A stretch of 5,959 nucleotides of DNA from Acidobacteriota bacterium (lineage in GTDB: Bacteria > Acidobacteriota > Vicinamibacteria > Vicinamibacterales > UBA823), in assembly GCA_003509065.1 (NCBI GenBank), contig DODG01000299.1:3527-9485 (forward strand), in the 5' to 3' direction. A program made the translations under genes and the position numbers. Below the pieces are notes generated by a model, which did not search any database, was not told the DNA's origin, and saw only the letters and a list, made by a program, of their open reading frames with translations. Below are positions 1-5,959 of the stretch, piece after piece; position 1 is the first letter of the stretch; every line of letters begins with the position of its first letter.

Positions 1-54
1 AAGAACTTACTCGGTATCTATAAGGCTGCAAGACGGTTTAAGCAATATATTTAG
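1..54 (+). CDS. Possible 3' end of an upstream gene (partial)
   Basis: The first reading frame is open from the window edge to a TAG at 52-54 and gives KNLLGIYKAARRFKQYI. This is a basic, helix-like tail that faintly resembles the end of a helix-turn-helix protein, but the similarity is too short to name a family. The second frame is also open, to a TAA at 74-76, so the choice rests only on how protein-like the peptide looks. The region could equally be non-coding. Sequence to the left of the window would decide. Confidence 0.2.
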   Translation, partial: KNLLGIYKAARRFKQYI

Positions 55-130
55 CAATAGTTTAACAAGAAATTAATGACTGAGTTCCGTTTTGGATTCG
101 CTTCTGGATTATCACTCATGTTATCCTACT

Positions 131-160
131 GTGGCGTACACAGATGGAAGTGTACCCCCC
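131..160. repeat. Imperfect inverted repeat (hairpin or dyad)
   Basis: The arms 131-141 and 150-160 pair at 9 of 11 positions around an 8-base loop. The inner six pairs, GTACAC at 136-141 with GTGTAC at 150-155, are perfect. A C-run ends the right arm and no T-run follows, so it is not a classical rho-independent terminator. It could be a weak 3' end structure for an upstream transcript or a protein-binding dyad. Confidence 0.35.
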
Positions 161-174
161 CTGTAGACAATTTG

Positions 175-189
175 ATTAACGCAGTTAAT
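175..189. promoter_or_regulatory. Perfect 15-bp palindrome, candidate operator
   Basis: ATTAACGCAGTTAAT consists of two perfect 6-base half-sites, ATTAAC and GTTAAT, separated by GCA. Perfect symmetry over a 3-base centre is typical of the site of a dimeric helix-turn-helix regulator. It lies about 57 bases upstream of the promoter candidate. I cannot name a regulator from the sequence, and a chance AT-rich palindrome is possible. Confidence 0.35.
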
Positions 190-213
190 TCGGGGGATAA
201 CAAGAGAGTCGTT

Positions 214-239
214 TAATATCATTATTGTTGATGACATTA
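214..239. promoter_or_regulatory. AT-rich inverted repeat just upstream of the promoter candidate
   Basis: TAATATCAT at 214-222 and ATGACATTA at 231-239 are inverted copies matching at 8 of 9 positions, with an 8-base spacer. The right arm ends six bases before the TTGACA at 246. That is a position from which an activator could contact RNA polymerase. It is not a good match to an FNR/ANR site. Its role is inferred from symmetry and position only. Confidence 0.3.
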
Positions 240-245
240 TACAGA

Positions 246-274
246 TTGACACTTGGTAATGTCTGACTTGGTAT
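246..274 (+). promoter_or_regulatory. Candidate sigma-70-type promoter of the oxidoreductase gene
   Basis: A perfect -35 consensus TTGACA lies at 246-251. At a 17-base spacing the -10 position is TGGTAT (269-274), which keeps only the first T and the final AT of TATAAT. TATCCT at 272-277 is a better hexamer but needs a 20-base spacer. A weak -10 beside a perfect -35 would suit an activator-dependent promoter. Transcription would begin near 281 and give a leader of about 45 bases. Confidence 0.35.
251..273 (+). repeat. Direct repeat ACTTGGTA x2 inside the promoter candidate
   Basis: ACTTGGTA occurs at 251-258 and again at 266-273, a period of 15 bases. The first copy starts on the last base of the -35 hexamer and the second overlaps the -10 position. 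Tandem half-sites here could be read by a regulator that blocks or reshapes the promoter. Two copies of 8 bases are suggestive, not proof. Confidence 0.3.
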
Positions 275-288
275 CCTCACAAGCGGTG

Positions 289-325
289 CTAGAGGACTCC
301 AGTTTTGAGTTTCTAGAAATTTTTT
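289..325 (+). promoter_or_regulatory. Hairpin plus T-run abutting the start codon (attenuator- or RBS-like)
   Basis: In RNA, CTAGA (289-293) can pair with the TCTAG at 312-316, and GACTC (295-299) with GAGTT (307-311, one G-U pair). G294 is bulged and the loop is 300-306. The stem is followed by AAA and six T (320-325), then the ATG at 326. This is the form of an intrinsic terminator or attenuator. It also buries the only nearby Shine-Dalgarno-like bases (AGAAA, 315-319) and a stronger AGAGGA (291-296) that is too distant for this ATG. Either transcriptional or translational control could follow. Confidence 0.35.
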
Positions 326-3300
326 ATGGTTGATAAAGCAAAATATCCTGGAATTCGTGTAACGACCAATGGCAATCAGTTGGTGTCCTATCACACAGAG
401 GCTCGTCTGAGTGACGGTGGTGTTTTCTTTCCGATTACACCCTCGACGGAGATGGGTGAGAACTATCAACTGTCCTTTGCTGAAGGAAATTTGAACGTGT
501 TTGGCGGGTCAATCTTAGCACTCGAAGCTGAGGGAGAACATGCCGCTCAGGGTGGGGCCACGGCTCTGTCTGTAACAGGACGCCGAGTAGTCAATTTCAC
601 GTCCGGACAGGGGCTGCCCTATGCTGCGGAGCAGTATTATCACGCACCTGGAAAACTCTCGACGATGATTGTCGAAGTGGCAGCGCGCGCCTTGACGAAG
701 CATGCCTTAAATGTGCATTGCGGCCACGATGACATCTACGGTGTGCTCGATACCGGCTGGATTATGGTGTTTGGTAAAGACGCCCAGCAAGCGGCTGACC
801 AGGCTCTTATTTTGCGGAAAGTGTGTGAGTTGTCCCTGACTCCTGGGATGAACATTCAGGATGGCTTCCTAACATCGCATTTGGAGCGAACTTTCTATAA
901 ACACGAAGCCCAGTTGATTCGTGACTATATGGGCGCGCCTGACGACCTTATTGAGTGTCCAACTGCGACACAGCGCGAGCTCTTTGGTGCGAAACGTCGA
1001 CGCGTACCAAAGATGGTGGATTTAGAGAATCCTCTTCTACTCGGTCCGGTGCAGAATCAAGAGCACTTCATGCAGGGCGTGGTAGCCCGTCGCAATAATT
1101 TTGTTGAACCAATTCTAGATTTTCTAGAGCAGGCTTACGAAGAATTTGGGAAATTGACCGGTCGGTACTACGGGTTTATCTCGGGTTACCAGACCGATGA
1201 CGCCGAAACCGTATTCGTCTCTATGGGATCGGCGGCTGAGAATATTGAAGCTGCGATCGATCACCTTCGTGCGCGTGGAGAAAGCGTCGGTTCGTATCAC
1301 CTGAATGTGATTCGGCCTTTCCCTGAAGCTGCGGTCATCAAGGCGCTGACTGGCAAGAAGAATGTAATTGTCCTTGAGCGAACTGACGAAGCGATGGCGG
1401 GTGATAATCCGATGGCACGAGACATCCGCACTGCTTTGGAGAAGGCGATCGAGAATTCAAGGCAGTTAACGCACCAGAACTTGCCAGCGATAAGTATTGA
1501 GGACATGCCACGATTGTTTCGTGGTGTTTATGGTCTTGGCTCTCGAGATTTTCGGCCGGAAGGTATCCTCGGCGCCTACGAGTATGCAATTGGCTCACGT
1601 GCAAGAACGGATGGCAAGCGCGCGTCTGATGGCGAGACATTTTTTGCGATAGGGATTGACCATCCGTATGAAGTGAAATCCGATGAAACCCCATCGTTAT
1701 TGCCTGAAGGTGCGATCGCCGTCAGACTGCATTCGATTGGTGGTTGGGGCATGATTACCACCGGTAAAAATTTAGGAGAAATCATCGGAGAACTGGGGAG
1801 CTATCTATCGCAACGCGATGAGTCCTATGACGAGCACGGCCGCTTAAAAGAATTGGTGCACGTTAGTGCGAATCCAAAGTACGGCTCTGAAAAAAAGGGT
1901 GCGCCAACAAACTATTTTCTCGTTGTAGCCCCGGAGCGCATTCGTGTTAATTGCGATTTGCGTCACGTCAATGTTGTGCTCTGTTGTGACCCCAAGGCCT
2001 TTACCCATACAAATCCGCTCGAAGGTCTGGTGAAGGGTGGGGCGTTTGTTTGGGAGTCGGATGAGACGCCAGAAGAGGCTTGGGAACGTATCCCGATGCA
2101 GCACCGGCAATTCATCATCGATAACGAAATTAACGTCTACTTGCTGCCAGGCTTTGACATTGCTCGTAATGCAACGAGTCGATCAGATTTACAGTTGCGT
2201 ATGCAAGGTAACGCGTTTCTTGGAGCGTTCTTCGGTGTATCAACATTTCTCAAGGATAACGACATCAAGAACGATCACTTTAATGATGTCGTAAGAAAAC
2301 AATACGTTAAAAAATTTGGACGATTTGGTGATGCAGTCGTGGATTCCAACATGACGGTCATGACTGATGGATTCGAACGCATCCGGAAGGTCGATCATGG
2401 TGAGATGAATGCGCAAGATCGATCAAGTATGCGTGGTCGCTCCCTATTACCAATGGTAGCGACTTCCGAGTCTGCGAATGAGGGTGGATGTTTCCAGTTT
2501 TATGGTGCTGAGCCCCCGAAGGGACAACCAACCAAAGCTCCATTATTTGACATTGGTTATTTCGATAACCAGTTTCGTGCAGGGCACGAATACGACCAAC
2601 CGGCGACACCATTGTCTTCCGTTGGAATGATGGCTGCTGGAACGGGTGTGACGTCATCCAAGTACGTGGCACGCCGTGAAAAGCCAGTTTATATTGCTGA
2701 GAACTGTACGCAGTGCATGGAATGTATCGTAGCCTGTCCAGATACTGCACTGCCCAACACTGCCCAAGATATTGGGAGCGTACTACGGTCGGCTATCGTG
2801 AACTATGTGACCGAGCCTGATCAACGCCAGGTCTTACTCAAGGCTCTTCCAACGATTGAGGAAAACGCGCGCACACAGATGTTGGACGCCGCTAAGGCTA
2901 AGGCGGAGACATCATTTTCTACGATTATCCGAACTGAAATCGAAGGTTTGAACGGTGCGGTCAAGCAGTCAACTAAGGACGAACTGTTCGAGATCGTCGA
3001 GAAAATGCCAGTCGCGTTTACGAAGGTGAATGCGATTTTCTCCTCGAAGGAAAAGAAAGCTGCAGGAGCTGGCGGGATTTTCATGATTGGCGTATCAGAT
3101 TTATGTAAAGGGTGCGCCGCCTGTGTTGAAGTCTGTGGTGACCACGATGCATTGCGAATGGAACCAGAGACCGACGCTCTCAATGCAGAACATTTGAGTC
3201 AGATGGCGTTCTTAAATACGTTAGCCGACACGCCACCGCGATATCTCGGTCTGTACGACGACGAATCTCCTCTAGATTCAAAGGATGCGGCGCTTAGGAA

Positions 3301-5089
3301 TCACCTCATGTTGCGCAAGAATTACGATGCGCTGGTTTCTGGTGATGGCGCGTGCGCAGGTTGTGGCGAAAAAAGTGTTCTTAGGGCCGTTGCATCAGTG
3401 ACGGAAGCGTTCATGCGACCGCTGTATCACACGAAGGCTGATCGTATGCGTGACCAAGCCGATCAATTATCGGAAGTTGGTGTTGCGAGGCTGGCCGATC
3501 TTCAGCAGCGTGATCCAGAGGACTACGAACGGTTCAAGCGTGCAGTCGCCCACGTCATCATGGGCCTCGGTGGTGAGAACGACAGTGATACCACACAACG
3601 GTTGGCCGATAATGGTGTATTAAACGACACTGATATCGTCGACGCATTGGTCGCGGTGCTGCGTCAAGAGGCGTTCAATCACAAAGACCTACAGGTACAG
3701 GAAGGGCGGCTCGCTAGTGGCATGTCGGTCATGGCGATGGGTGCGAGCACTGGCTGTAACACTGTTTACGGTTCAACGCCGCCAAGTAATCCGCATCCCT
3801 ATCCCTGGATGAACTCACTCTTCCAAGATGGGCCAACCATTACATGGTTGTTTGGTGAGAGCTTTATAATGGACCACGCACGCCGGTCGGTTATTCCAGA
3901 GCGACTTGCGATTTCGTTGCTAGCCGACGACCAACCCGTGTGTTCTGTCGATGATTATTTCGATTACACTCACTTCACCGATACGTTGATGACTCATCAG
4001 GAAATTATTGAATTACCAAAGGCGTGGGCCATTGGTGGTGATGGGGCAATGGGTGATATCGGCTATCAGAACTTATCGAAGGTGATCTTACAGAATCGGC
4101 CAAACGTCAAAATGTTGATGCTCGACACTCAGGTGTACTCGAACACGGGTGGTCAGAATTCAGACTCATCGATTATGTGTGGTGGCTTCGACATGAATCA
4201 GATGGGCAAGGCCACTCAGGGTAAATTGAGTGAAAAGAAGAACGTGGCTGAAACATTCACTGCAGGTCACGGCTCCCCATTTGTTGCACAAGTTTCACTT
4301 GCTAATGCGCCAAAGTTCTACAAATCATTACTGGACGGTCTTGACTACCGTGGCACGGCGTTTTATCAAACCTTCACGTCGTGTCAGCCAGAGCACGGTG
4401 TGGCTGATGACATGTCTGTGAGGCAGGCCCAGCGGATTCGCGATTCCCGTGGCATGCCAGAATTCGTTTTTGATCCCAAGCGCGGAGAAATTTACAGTGA
4501 AGCCTTCGATCTAAAGGGTAATCCATCAGTGAAGACTGACTGGTGGGACACCAAGAATAAGGCGACTGGTGATCGATACCGCTACACGGTTGCTCACTGG
4601 TGCACGACTGAAGCACGGTTCCGTCGTCACGTGAAAAAATTTAAGCCAGAAGATGCGCCAAAATATACGCATCTCGACGACGTTCTGCCTCGGTTAACCT
4701 TCGATGACGTCGTACAGCGGCGATTTCTAGATCCCAAGCATCGGTCTTATATCCCTGACTTTGAGGTGTATCTTGTGACCGACGAAGATGGCCCTGAAGC
4801 TTTACCCAAAGACCAGATTCGCAAAGCCGGGTATTACTTGCTTTCGCGTCAGATGGTGCTGTTCTGCATCGAGCGACGAAAGTCTTGGCGTTTCTTGCAG
4901 AGCAAGGCTGGAATCGAGAACCTTGAATATCAAGCGCAACGGCGCTTGTTGAAGAAGGTCGACGCCGGTGATATTTCCGTTGATGAGTTCCGCGCGCAAG
5001 CTGCAGAATTGTTGCGTCAGGAAATAGATGGTGCTACCGACAAGAAGCCTGCTGCTAGTCAAAAGGCACCTGTTTCTCGGCCCAACTAA
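326..5089 (+). CDS. Giant single-chain 2-oxoacid (pyruvate):ferredoxin oxidoreductase, NifJ/PFOR-like
   Basis: The product (1587 residues) should catalyse reversible, CoA-dependent oxidative decarboxylation of a 2-oxoacid, probably pyruvate, in the cytoplasm, reducing ferredoxin or flavodoxin. Domains in order are: POR N-terminal pyrimidine-binding domain, about 5-260 (FPITPS 35-40, E69, AARAL 119-123, matching catalytic Thr31, Glu64 and Arg114 of Desulfovibrio africanus PFOR); domain II, about 285-375; gamma-type domain, about 462-660 (GGWG 472-475); ferredoxin-type motifs Cys794/797/800/804 and Cys927/930/933/937; and a TPP domain with GGDG 1237-1240 and YSNTGGQ 1271-1277 (N1273 matching Asn996). 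Third-cluster ligands Cys1010, Cys1013, Cys1144 and Cys1353 are all present, so it looks active. Classical NifJ has about 1170-1230 residues; the excess lies at about 806-926, 1014-1143 and 1354-1587. ATG 326 is the first possible start, since an in-frame TAG lies at 314-316; its ribosome site is weak (AGAAA). Substrate and electron acceptor are inferred. No maturation, ferredoxin or partner-subunit gene is in the window. Confidence 0.96.
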   Translation: MVDKAKYPGIRVTTNGNQLVSYHTEARLSDGGVFFPITPSTEMGENYQLSFAEGNLNVFGGSILALEAEGEHAAQGGATALSVTGRRVVNFTSGQGLPYAAEQYYHAPGKLSTMIVEVAARALTKHALNVHCGHDDIYGVLDTGWIMVFGKDAQQAADQALILRKVCELSLTPGMNIQDGFLTSHLERTFYKHEAQLIRDYMGAPDDLIECPTATQRELFGAKRRRVPKMVDLENPLLLGPVQNQEHFMQGVVARRNNFVEPILDFLEQAYEEFGKLTGRYYGFISGYQTDDAETVFVSMGSAAENIEAAIDHLRARGESVGSYHLNVIRPFPEAAVIKALTGKKNVIVLERTDEAMAGDNPMARDIRTALEKAIENSRQLTHQNLPAISIEDMPRLFRGVYGLGSRDFRPEGILGAYEYAIGSRARTDGKRASDGETFFAIGIDHPYEVKSDETPSLLPEGAIAVRLHSIGGWGMITTGKNLGEIIGELGSYLSQRDESYDEHGRLKELVHVSANPKYGSEKKGAPTNYFLVVAPERIRVNCDLRHVNVVLCCDPKAFTHTNPLEGLVKGGAFVWESDETPEEAWERIPMQHRQFIIDNEINVYLLPGFDIARNATSRSDLQLRMQGNAFLGAFFGVSTFLKDNDIKNDHFNDVVRKQYVKKFGRFGDAVVDSNMTVMTDGFERIRKVDHGEMNAQDRSSMRGRSLLPMVATSESANEGGCFQFYGAEPPKGQPTKAPLFDIGYFDNQFRAGHEYDQPATPLSSVGMMAAGTGVTSSKYVARREKPVYIAENCTQCMECIVACPDTALPNTAQDIGSVLRSAIVNYVTEPDQRQVLLKALPTIEENARTQMLDAAKAKAETSFSTIIRTEIEGLNGAVKQSTKDELFEIVEKMPVAFTKVNAIFSSKEKKAAGAGGIFMIGVSDLCKGCAACVEVCGDHDALRMEPETDALNAEHLSQMAFLNTLADTPPRYLGLYDDESPLDSKDAALRNHLMLRKNYDALVSGDGACAGCGEKSVLRAVASVTEAFMRPLYHTKADRMRDQADQLSEVGVARLADLQQRDPEDYERFKRAVAHVIMGLGGENDSDTTQRLADNGVLNDTDIVDALVAVLRQEAFNHKDLQVQEGRLASGMSVMAMGASTGCNTVYGSTPPSNPHPYPWMNSLFQDGPTITWLFGESFIMDHARRSVIPERLAISLLADDQPVCSVDDYFDYTHFTDTLMTHQEIIELPKAWAIGGDGAMGDIGYQNLSKVILQNRPNVKMLMLDTQVYSNTGGQNSDSSIMCGGFDMNQMGKATQGKLSEKKNVAETFTAGHGSPFVAQVSLANAPKFYKSLLDGLDYRGTAFYQTFTSCQPEHGVADDMSVRQAQRIRDSRGMPEFVFDPKRGEIYSEAFDLKGNPSVKTDWWDTKNKATGDRYRYTVAHWCTTEARFRRHVKKFKPEDAPKYTHLDDVLPRLTFDDVVQRRFLDPKHRSYIPDFEVYLVTDEDGPEALPKDQIRKAGYYLLSRQMVLFCIERRKSWRFLQSKAGIENLEYQAQRRLLKKVDAGDISVDEFRAQAAELLRQEIDGATDKKPAASQKAPVSRPN

Positions 5090-5284
5090 TTCGATTCTCG
5101 TCCTACTGTCTATCCACTTGATGTCCTGACGGAGCAGTGTGACGCCAGATTGGAACCTGGTGTCTGTTGAGGGCAGTACGGGTGGTGTATGCTTTTGAGT
5201 GACGAATGGGAACGCTCGATCTCAGTCAAGTGAGACGACCTGCTTACTGGTTTGTAAAAAAATGCCGGACGTTAACAGGGATTT
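5090..5284. other. Intergenic gap, no gene or clear terminator
   Basis: Nothing here looks coding; the longest ATG-initiated frame I noted, beginning near 5189, runs only 14 codons. The one symmetric element is a 5-bp inverted repeat, TCTCA (5220-5224) and TGAGA (5231-5235). It has no T-run, so I do not call it a terminator. The A-run at 5256-5262 and nearby TTTGTAAA could belong to a weak promoter for the next gene. Whether the oxidoreductase transcript reads through cannot be told. Confidence 0.5.
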
Positions 5285-5290
5285 GAGGAA
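5285..5290 (+). promoter_or_regulatory. Ribosome binding site that decides the TatT start
   Basis: GAGGAA lies about five bases before the ATG at 5295, a good Shine-Dalgarno match at a normal distance. An in-frame ATG also exists at 5262, which would add 11 residues (MPDVNRDLRKE), but it is preceded by TTTGTAAAAAA with no ribosome site. The 5295 start is therefore preferred. Confidence 0.7.
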
Positions 5291-5294
5291 AGAG

Positions 5295-5959
5295 ATGTTG
5301 TTGCGATTGGTGTTCATTGGCTTTACTTGTCTGTCGACGGGTTGCGCCTTGATCAATGGCATGGTTGCAAATACAGCAGGAAATTTTTTTGGCTCAGCCG
5401 AAGCAGTATACGCCTCAGACGAAGACCCGGAACTGGTTCGGGATGCGCTGCCATTCTCACTCAAGACGATGGAAACGCTTCTTGATTCATCTCCTGAGAA
5501 CAAGAACATCTTGTTGGGAGCCTGTAGCGGTTTTACCATTTACGCCTACCTCTTTCTCCAAGCCGATGCGGAAATGGCTGAGTGGGATGATTACAATTTG
5601 GCACTCGAGTTGCGAGAGCGGGCCAGAAAAATGTACGTTCGAGGACGCGATTACTGTGTCCGTCGATTAGATGTCACCTATCCTGGTATTGGCAGTCAAT
5701 TGCTTGTGGATCCCACCGTAGCGGTTTTGGATATTGAGTTGGACGACGTCGAGGCTCTGTACTGGCTAGGCACATCCTGGGGACTGGCTATATCGAATGG
5801 TCTCGACCATCCTGAACTCATTGCCGACCTTCCGGCTGTCAAGGCGCTGTTGGGTCGAGCGATTGAACTCGACGAGGATTACAACCGTGGTGCCATTCAC
5901 AGTGCCCTGATCCCGCTTGAGGCGTTGCCCGAAGAAATGGGAGGCTCACCGAGCCGGGC
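5295..5959 (+). CDS. TRAP transporter TatT-component family lipoprotein (5' part, cut by window end)
   Basis: The visible 221 codons run off the right edge without a stop. Residues 1-16 form a lipoprotein signal: Arg4, a hydrophobic core, then LSTGC with Cys17 as the likely lipidated residue. Ala18 at position +2 favours the outer membrane. The mature part is helical and TPR-like, with segments such as SLKTMETLLDSSPENKNILL (55-74), GACSGFTIYAYLFLQ (75-89) and AVKALLGRAIELDEDYNRGA (181-200), and reaches EEMGGSPSR (213-221), a stretch I recognise from TatT proteins. In Treponema pallidum, TatT (Tp0956) is a periplasmic lipoprotein that assembles with the TRAP substrate-binding protein TatP. By analogy this protein would help deliver a hydrophobic or carboxylate ligand to a TRAP permease. 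Family members have about 280-310 residues, so roughly a quarter is missing. The TRAP genes are expected downstream. Another TPR-type lipoprotein is the main alternative. Confidence 0.82.
   Translation, partial: MLLRLVFIGFTCLSTGCALINGMVANTAGNFFGSAEAVYASDEDPELVRDALPFSLKTMETLLDSSPENKNILLGACSGFTIYAYLFLQADAEMAEWDDYNLALELRERARKMYVRGRDYCVRRLDVTYPGIGSQLLVDPTVAVLDIELDDVEALYWLGTSWGLAISNGLDHPELIADLPAVKALLGRAIELDEDYNRGAIHSALIPLEALPEEMGGSPSR

Larger units (their letters stand above)
55..325. other. Non-coding leader / control region
   Basis: This AT-rich stretch lies between the possible upstream gene end and the oxidoreductase start. I see no convincing gene in it. A 46-codon open frame at 76-216 (+) has only a weak AAGAA-type ribosome site and an unremarkable peptide. 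The region instead holds several inverted and direct repeats and a promoter candidate, listed separately, which suggests it is the control region of the large downstream gene. Confidence 0.6.

Noticed and set aside
214..239. FNR/ANR-type anaerobic activator site
   Set aside because: TTGAT at 228-232 lacks a matching ATCAA half-site at the right spacing. The symmetry present is of a different type.
1338..1694. 118-codon minus-strand open frame
   Set aside because: Opposite domain II of the oxidoreductase, of low-quality composition and with no recognisable motif. Antisense shadow.
1711..1718. GCGATCGC octamer, like the HIP1 repeat of cyanobacteria
   Set aside because: I noticed only one copy, inside coding sequence, which is expected by chance and says nothing about taxonomy.
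2358..2750. 130-codon minus-strand open frame within the oxidoreductase gene
   Set aside because: It lies opposite strongly conserved coding sequence, including the first cluster motif, and has no plausible domain. Antisense shadow.
5220..5235. Rho-independent terminator after the oxidoreductase gene
   Set aside because: The stem has only five pairs and no T-run follows. Its position, about 130 bases after the stop codon, is also unusual.
5222..5539. 105-codon minus-strand open frame
   Set aside because: It overlaps the signal peptide and first helices of the TatT gene, whose frame is well supported, and has no recognisable product.
5356..5670. 104-codon + strand open frame in the TatT region
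   Set aside because: It is out of frame with the lipoprotein gene, lacks a ribosome site and its peptide is rich in Trp, Gln and Arg with no family character. It is a shadow of the frame starting at 5295.
1..5959. CRISPR array, tRNA, insertion sequence or phage attachment site
   Set aside because: No regularly spaced repeats, no cloverleaf-like sequence, no transposase motifs or terminal inverted repeats were seen. The window is explained by two metabolic/transport genes and a control region.

Overview
The window holds one very large gene and the start of a second, both on the + strand. Base composition in the genes is moderate, roughly half G+C by eye, and the 5' leader is more AT-rich. The genes suggest a Gram-negative bacterium with an outer membrane: the second gene encodes a TRAP-transporter-associated TatT lipoprotein, a family known from spirochaetes and proteobacteria. 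The first is a pyruvate/2-oxoacid:ferredoxin oxidoreductase, an enzyme of anaerobic or microaerobic carbon metabolism. I cannot place the organism more precisely; an uncultivated marine or sediment lineage is a guess.

Layout: 1-54 may be the last 17 codons of an upstream gene (weak). About 55-325 is a non-coding leader rich in small symmetric elements: an imperfect hairpin (131-160), a perfect 15-bp palindrome (175-189), an AT-rich dyad (214-239), a TTGACA promoter candidate (246-274) overlapped by an ACTTGGTA direct repeat, and a hairpin plus six-T run (289-325) ending at the start codon. 326-5089 encodes a 1587-residue single-chain 2-oxoacid oxidoreductase. It has all the hallmark cofactor residues: the pyrimidine-binding domain, domain II, the gamma-type domain, two ferredoxin-type 4Fe-4S motifs, and a TPP domain with a third cluster. 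It is about 400 residues longer than ordinary NifJ/PFOR. The extra length lies mainly in three places: between the two ferredoxin motifs, inside the TPP domain between its cluster cysteines, and in a long C-terminal extension. 5090-5294 is an intergenic gap without a convincing terminator. 5295-5959 is the 5' part of the TatT-like lipoprotein gene, cut by the window edge.

Working together: the oxidoreductase would interconvert a 2-oxoacid plus CoA and an acyl-CoA plus CO2, passing electrons through three clusters to ferredoxin or flavodoxin. The TatT protein would be a periplasmic, lipid-anchored partner of a TRAP carboxylate importer, whose genes would be expected just beyond the right edge. 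Carboxylate import feeding 2-oxoacid metabolism is possible, but the 205-base gap and separate start signals do not prove a shared operon. The most unusual item is the architecture of the enlarged oxidoreductase; the hairpin at its start codon is second.
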